Shown one piece after another: positions 13,637 to 16,568 of a DNA stretch of 16,568 bases. The stretch comes from JAJKJG01 sp036556825 (lineage in GTDB: Bacteria > Pseudomonadota > Alphaproteobacteria > Rhizobiales > Beijerinckiaceae): NCBI GenBank assembly GCA_036556825.1, contig DATBIR010000306.1:1-16568 (forward strand). Direction: 5' to 3'. The translations under genes were made by a program, and so were the position numbers. Numbering within the stretch: the first letter of the stretch is position 1; each line of letters opens with the position of its first letter. The notes beneath the pieces were generated by a model, which saw only the letters and a list, made by a program, of their open reading frames with translations, searched no databases and was not told the origin of the DNA.

Positions 13637-14674
13637 ATGGGCATATCACGTTTCCTGACATCCGCCGTCGTGTCGCTGGCCCTCGCGGCCGGCATCGCCG
13701 CGACCCGGCCGGCAACGGCGCAAGACGCCGAAGCCGCGTTCTATCAGGGCAAGACCGTACGCATCGTCGTCGGCTACGGGGCGGGCGGCGGCTACGACAT
13801 CTATGCGCGCATGATCGCGCCATATCTCGCCAAGGTGCTCGGCACCACCGTGATCGTCGAGAACCAGCCGGGGGCCGGCGGCCTGACGGCGCTCGCCAAT
13901 CTCTACAATGCGCCGCCCGACGGGCTGAACATGATGCTCGTCAACGGCGCCGGGGCGGCCCTGGCCCAGCTCGTCGGCCATTCCGGCGTGCGCTACGACC
14001 TCGCCAAGGTCGGGCATCTCGGCACCGTCAGCGCGTCCCCGTGGATCTGGCTGGTGGGGCCGAACTCGTCGGTGAAGGCGCCCGACGACGTGCTCAAGGC
14101 GCGCAAGCAGATGATGTGGTCGGGCAGCGGACCGATGGACGGCCTCTCCGACGGCGCCGCCTTCACGTGCGAGGCGCTCAAGCTCGAGTGCCGCATCGTC
14201 ATGGGCTACAAGGGCAGCAACGAAGCCGCCTTCGCGGTCACCAAGGGCGAGATGGATGCGATCTACGTGTCCGACACGTCGGCCAACAATTACGTCAAGG
14301 CCGGCCAGAACCGGGCGATCGCCACCATGGCGCGCGAGCGGTCGCGCTTCTTCCCCGACATCCCGACCATCTTCGAAGCGGTCAAGCTCGACGCCGAGCA
14401 GGAATGGCTGTTCGACTTCCGCGCCACCCTTGAGAATCTCGGCCGCATCATCGTCACGCCGCCGAACCTGCCGCCGGCCAGGCTCGCCTATCTGCAGGCG
14501 GCGGTGAAGAAGGCGCTCACCGACCCGGCGCTGATCGCCGAAGGCGAGAAGAGCCAGCGCTATATCGACTTCGTCGACGCCGAGACGACGCGCAAAAGCA
14601 CCATGAAGGTGGTCGCCGACGTCACCCCTGAACAGAAAGAGCGCGTGAAAAAGATCGTCACCGTGAAGCAATGA
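13637..14674 (+). CDS. Tripartite tricarboxylate transporter substrate-binding protein (TctC/Bug family)
   Basis: A 345-residue exported binding protein. The signal peptide has a hydrophobic core (about residues 5-22) and an A-T-A cleavage site before Q29. The mature part shows the TctC/Bug pattern: K-T-V-R-I-V-V-G-Y-G-A-G-G-G-Y-D-I-Y-A-R (ligand loop), V-I-V-E-N-Q-P-G-A-G-G, and later G-E-M-D-A-I-Y-V-S-D. It captures an organic acid in the periplasm for a TctA/TctB carrier. Neither carrier gene is nearby, so it is an orphan here, which is common for this expanded family. GGAGGA at 13628-13633 sits close to ATG 13637 and rejects the longer open frame starting at 13400, which would overlap the previous gene. 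It converges on the GntR gene. Confidence 0.93.
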   Translation: MGISRFLTSAVVSLALAAGIAATRPATAQDAEAAFYQGKTVRIVVGYGAGGGYDIYARMIAPYLAKVLGTTVIVENQPGAGGLTALANLYNAPPDGLNMMLVNGAGAALAQLVGHSGVRYDLAKVGHLGTVSASPWIWLVGPNSSVKAPDDVLKARKQMMWSGSGPMDGLSDGAAFTCEALKLECRIVMGYKGSNEAAFAVTKGEMDAIYVSDTSANNYVKAGQNRAIATMARERSRFFPDIPTIFEAVKLDAEQEWLFDFRATLENLGRIIVTPPNLPPARLAYLQAAVKKALTDPALIAEGEKSQRYIDFVDAETTRKSTMKVVADVTPEQKERVKKIVTVKQ

Positions 14675-14679
14675 CGCAG

Positions 14680-14701
14680 TCCCTCCCTGGAAGGGGAGGG
14701 A
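14680..14701. terminator. Hairpin between convergent genes, possible terminator
   Basis: TCCCTCCC (14680-14687), a six-base loop, and GGGAGGGA (14694-14701): perfect eight-base arms in the 34-bp gap between the TctC-type gene and the GntR gene. Neither side has a T-run, so termination is possible but not certain. The sequence also resembles the GC-rich intergenic hairpin at 13479. Confidence 0.45.
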
Positions 14702-14708
14702 GAGTTGG

Positions 14709-15383
14709 TCACTCCGCCTGCGGGCGGAGCAGATTGCGCTCGACGTGCTCGAGGTGCCGGCGCATGGCCTCGCGGGCGCGCGTTCGGTCGCGGTCGGCGA
14801 TCGCCGCGACGATCTGCTCATGGTCGGCAAAGCTGTGGTGGTCCGGCTTCGGCCGGTCCTTGTTGGTCCGCAGCCGCCCCCAGGTGACCGTGCGGCGCAC
14901 CGCCGTGAGCGTGTCGAGCAGCGCCAGCAGCAGATAGTTTTGCGTCGCTTCGGCGATCGCGCGATGCAGGCGGTTGTCCCACGCCTCGTATTGCCGCCAT
15001 GTCGGGGCGGTGCGGCTCTTCTGCACGCACCCGCGCATCTCGGCGATCGAAGCCGGCGTCGCGTTGAGCGCCGCCAGGGCCGCCACTTCGGGCTCGAGCA
15101 GGATGCGCGTGCGCATCACCTCGCCCGGATTGGTCATGCGGGCGATTGCCGACACGTCGCCGGGCGGCACGGCCGGGCGACTGCCCACGAACGTGCCCCT
15201 GCCGACGTGGCGCCAGATCTGACCTTCGGCTTCGAGCACCGCAAGCGCCTTGCGCAGGGCCGGGCGCTGCACGCCGAGCTGCTGCGCGAGATCGCGCTCC
15301 GGGGGCAGCCGGCTGTCCACCGACAGGTCGATCTCGCTCAGCATGTTGCGCAGCTGGAGGAGGGCCGTATCGGCTCCGTTCAT
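14709..15383 (-). CDS. GntR-family transcriptional regulator, FadR/FCD subfamily
   Basis: A 224-residue DNA-binding regulator. The N-terminal winged helix-turn-helix (about 5-68) has the GntR marks LPPERDLAQQLGVQRPALRK (26-45), L-E-A-E-G-Q-I and G-R-G-T-F-V-G. The C-terminal all-helical FCD domain (about 88-215) has the metal/ligand set Asp 136, His 140 (WDNRLHRAIAEAT), His 188 (FADHEQIVAAI) and His 210 (MRRHLEHVER). Such proteins sense small carboxylic acids, often catabolic intermediates. ATG 15383 has AGGA upstream. The in-frame ATG at 15422 is rejected because it would lie upstream of the likely transcription start and span the palindrome at 15398-15415. The gene diverges from the binding-protein gene at 15563, which it probably controls together with itself. 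Confidence 0.92.
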   Translation of the reverse strand: MNGADTALLQLRNMLSEIDLSVDSRLPPERDLAQQLGVQRPALRKALAVLEAEGQIWRHVGRGTFVGSRPAVPPGDVSAIARMTNPGEVMRTRILLEPEVAALAALNATPASIAEMRGCVQKSRTAPTWRQYEAWDNRLHRAIAEATQNYLLLALLDTLTAVRRTVTWGRLRTNKDRPKPDHHSFADHEQIVAAIADRDRTRAREAMRRHLEHVERNLLRPQAE

Positions 15384-15397
15384 CGTTTCATCCTGAC

Positions 15398-15415
15398 ACC
15401 AATCCTGTGATTGGT
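15398..15415. promoter_or_regulatory. Putative autoregulatory operator of the GntR gene
   Basis: ACCAATC-CTGT-GATTGGT is a perfect palindrome with seven-base arms, placed over the predicted transcription start of the regulator gene. The TGGT/ACCA half-sites suit the T-x-G-T...A-C-x-A style of FadR-subfamily operators. Binding here would block the regulator's own promoter. Confidence 0.65.
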
Positions 15416-15441
15416 TATGCAAATTTTGGTGAGTGCGTCAA
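15414..15441 (-). promoter_or_regulatory. Candidate promoter of the GntR gene
   Basis: Read on the minus strand, TTGACG (15441-15436) and CATAAC (15419-15414) are separated by 16 bases; each is close to sigma-70 consensus. The expected start is near 15407, inside the palindrome at 15398-15415, leaving a leader of about 24 bases to the ATG. Confidence 0.55.
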
Positions 15442-15459
15442 CGTATGTTTCAGTTTCTC

Positions 15460-15491
15460 TTGACACGTTTGCGTGTCGGCTGCACATGTGC
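15460..15491 (+). promoter_or_regulatory. Candidate promoter and palindromes upstream of the last binding-protein gene
   Basis: A consensus TTGACA (15460-15465) overlaps a perfect GACACG-TTTG-CGTGTC palindrome (15462-15477). A second perfect palindrome, GCACATGTGC, follows at 15482-15491, where the -10 would be; no good -10 box is visible. A regulator bound at either palindrome would compete with or assist RNA polymerase. Confidence 0.45.
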
Positions 15492-15496
15492 GGCGC

Positions 15497-15513
15497 GATT
15501 GGTAAACATTGGT
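15497..15513 (+). promoter_or_regulatory. Direct-repeat half-sites matching the GntR operator
   Basis: GATTGGT (15497-15503) is identical to the right arm of the palindrome at 15398-15415. CATTGGT (15507-15513) repeats it exactly 10 bp later, one helical turn. Their place just after the candidate promoter suggests repression of the gene at 15563 by the same regulator. Confidence 0.5.
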
Positions 15514-15517
15514 CATC

Positions 15518-15535
15518 ACGTGCCGATCGGCACGT
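15518..15535. other. Perfect 18-bp palindrome in the leader of the last binding-protein gene
   Basis: ACGTGCCGATCGGCACGT reads the same on both strands. As RNA it gives a seven-pair stem with a GATC loop, 15 bases before the ribosome-binding site at 15551. It may be a second operator or a leader hairpin. Confidence 0.55.
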
Positions 15536-15562
15536 CAGGTGGACGCAGCAGGGAGGAATTCA

Positions 15563-16552
15563 ATGCTGAAATTGACCCGACGCATGGCTTTGGCGAGCGC
15601 CGCCGCGCTGACGATTGCGGGCACTGCCGGAGCACAGGCGCAGACGAAGCCGATGCGGATTGCCTTCGGCGACATCCCGAGTGTCGAATCGCTTTACTTC
15701 CTGATCGCGGTCGAGCGCACCAAGGAGAAGGGCGTCCCGGTCGAAATGGCCTTCGTCAAGTCGGAAGACATCGCCGCGCAGGCGGTGCTCGGCGGGCAGG
15801 CGGATGTCGGCGTCGGCACCCCTTACGCCATGCTGCAGAAGGTGCGCGCGCCGCTGAAGCTGTTCTATCAGATGAACACGCTGAAGTTCTTCCCGGTGGT
15901 CAACACCGATGCCTACAAGACCTGGAAGGATCTTGACGGCCAGGAGGTGACGGTCAACTCGCGTGGCTCCGGCACCGAAGCGATCATGAAGCTCGCTGCC
16001 GACAAGAACAAGATCAAGTTCAAGAACATCAGCTACGTGCCCGGTTCGGAGGTGCGCCTCGGCGCGCTGCTGCAGGGCACCGTCAAGGCCTCGATCCTCG
16101 ACTCGACCAACCACAAGCTGCTGATGGAGCGCGGTGGCGGCAAGTTCGCCGTGCTGCCGCTCGAGGACGTCAGCGCCACCGACGATGCGCTGTTCGCAAA
16201 TGCCGACTTCCTCAAGAACAACGCCAAGGCCGTCGACACCCTGGTCGAAAGCCTGCTGACGACGATCCGCGAAATCAGCGCCAAGCCGGAAGCGGCGGCG
16301 GAGCTGCGCACCAAATACAAGCTCCTGCCCGATCTGCCGAAGCAGCTCGAAGCCGACATCGTCCGCTACTACAAGGAAGCCTCGGCGTCGAAAAGCATGT
16401 CGCCGACCGGCGGCACCGTCGAGGCGGCCAAGAACGATCTCACCTTCTTCAATCTCGCCGGCCAGATCACGGGCGATCCGGCGACTCTCAAGGTCGAAGA
16501 CTTCTGGGACTTCGGGCCGCTCGATCGCGCCAAAGCCAAGCTCAAGATGTAA
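15563..16552 (+). CDS. ABC transporter periplasmic substrate-binding protein (NMT1/TauA-like)
   Basis: A 329-residue exported binding protein. The signal peptide begins MLKLTRRMALA with a hydrophobic core and an A-Q-A site before Q27; the T-R-R pair gives a weak Tat resemblance. The mature protein has the NMT1/TauA layout: G-G-Q-A-D-V-G-V-G-T-P-Y-A (ligand loop), a W-K-D-L-D-G-Q-E-V-T-V-N-S-R-G-S-G domain crossover, and G-A-L-L-Q-G-T-V-K-A-S-I-L-D. It ends E-D-F-W-D-F-G-P-L-D-R-A. GGGAGGA at 15551-15557 fixes ATG 15563 and excludes the in-frame ATG at 15509. It is only distantly like the binding protein at 2946, so a different ligand is likely. GAGG (16554-16557) and ATG (16565) after its stop may start the next gene of an ABC operon, but too little is visible to annotate it. 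Confidence 0.92.
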   Translation: MLKLTRRMALASAAALTIAGTAGAQAQTKPMRIAFGDIPSVESLYFLIAVERTKEKGVPVEMAFVKSEDIAAQAVLGGQADVGVGTPYAMLQKVRAPLKLFYQMNTLKFFPVVNTDAYKTWKDLDGQEVTVNSRGSGTEAIMKLAADKNKIKFKNISYVPGSEVRLGALLQGTVKASILDSTNHKLLMERGGGKFAVLPLEDVSATDDALFANADFLKNNAKAVDTLVESLLTTIREISAKPEAAAELRTKYKLLPDLPKQLEADIVRYYKEASASKSMSPTGGTVEAAKNDLTFFNLAGQITGDPATLKVEDFWDFGPLDRAKAKLKM

Positions 16553-16568
16553 CGAGGCCAACGGATGG

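Noticed and set aside
15560..16561. 333-residue minus-strand open frame opposite the last binding protein
   Set aside because: The plus strand has a signal peptide, a strong ribosome-binding site and family motifs; the minus frame has none.
16554..16568. Possible start of another gene (GAGG then ATG at 16565)
   Set aside because: Only one codon and a base remain in the window, so no coding evidence can be given.

Overview
The window is GC-rich (low AT apart from short intergenic patches) and almost fully coding. Gene content (TauABC-type and TctC-type periplasmic binding proteins, FAD aromatic hydroxylases, cupin and VOC dioxygenases, an FCD-type GntR regulator) and the GC-rich palindromic repeats between genes suggest a metabolically versatile proteobacterium. 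An alphaproteobacterium of the Bradyrhizobium/Hyphomicrobiales kind is my best inference; nothing in the window proves the taxon. No rRNA, tRNA, transposase, integrase or CRISPR array was seen.

Layout. (1) 1-1809, minus strand: an ABC importer operon of ATPase, permease and a second permease cut by the window edge, with short overlapping junctions. (2) 1810-2114: a divergent regulatory gap. (3) 2115-5086, plus strand: a class II aldolase-fold protein (possibly a decarboxylase), an NMT1/TauA-like binding protein and a gentisate 1,2-dioxygenase, the last preceded by two GC-rich stems. (4) 5131-5169: a terminator between convergent units. (5) 5239-6509, minus strand: two coupled paralogous single-domain cupins. 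(6) 6664-7524, plus strand: a 3-hydroxyisobutyrate-dehydrogenase-family oxidoreductase, diverging from the cupins. (7) 7561-8748, minus strand: a flavoprotein that closely resembles 3-hydroxybenzoate 6-hydroxylase. (8) 8949-13466, plus strand: VOC extradiol dioxygenase, FAH-family hydrolase, MhpA-like hydroxylase and, after a palindromic repeat block, a 4,5-dihydroxyphthalate decarboxylase-like protein, followed at 13637-14674 by an orphan TctC-type binding protein. (9) 14709-15383, minus strand: a GntR/FCD regulator, divergent from a further ABC binding protein (15563-16552) across an operator-rich gap.

Working together (inference). The window reads as an aromatic-acid uptake and catabolism island. 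One route is 3-hydroxybenzoate to gentisate (flavin hydroxylase), then to maleylpyruvate (gentisate dioxygenase), then hydrolysis, perhaps by the FAH protein; no maleylpyruvate isomerase is visible. A second possible route uses the MhpA-like hydroxylase, one or both decarboxylase-like proteins, the VOC dioxygenase and the FAH hydrolase. The two small cupins are the least explained proteins: one keeps the full 3-His/1-Glu cupin metal site, while its partner has Ala at the Glu position, as in the first cupin domain of the gentisate dioxygenase here. Three periplasmic binding proteins for two transporter classes suggest several imported acids.
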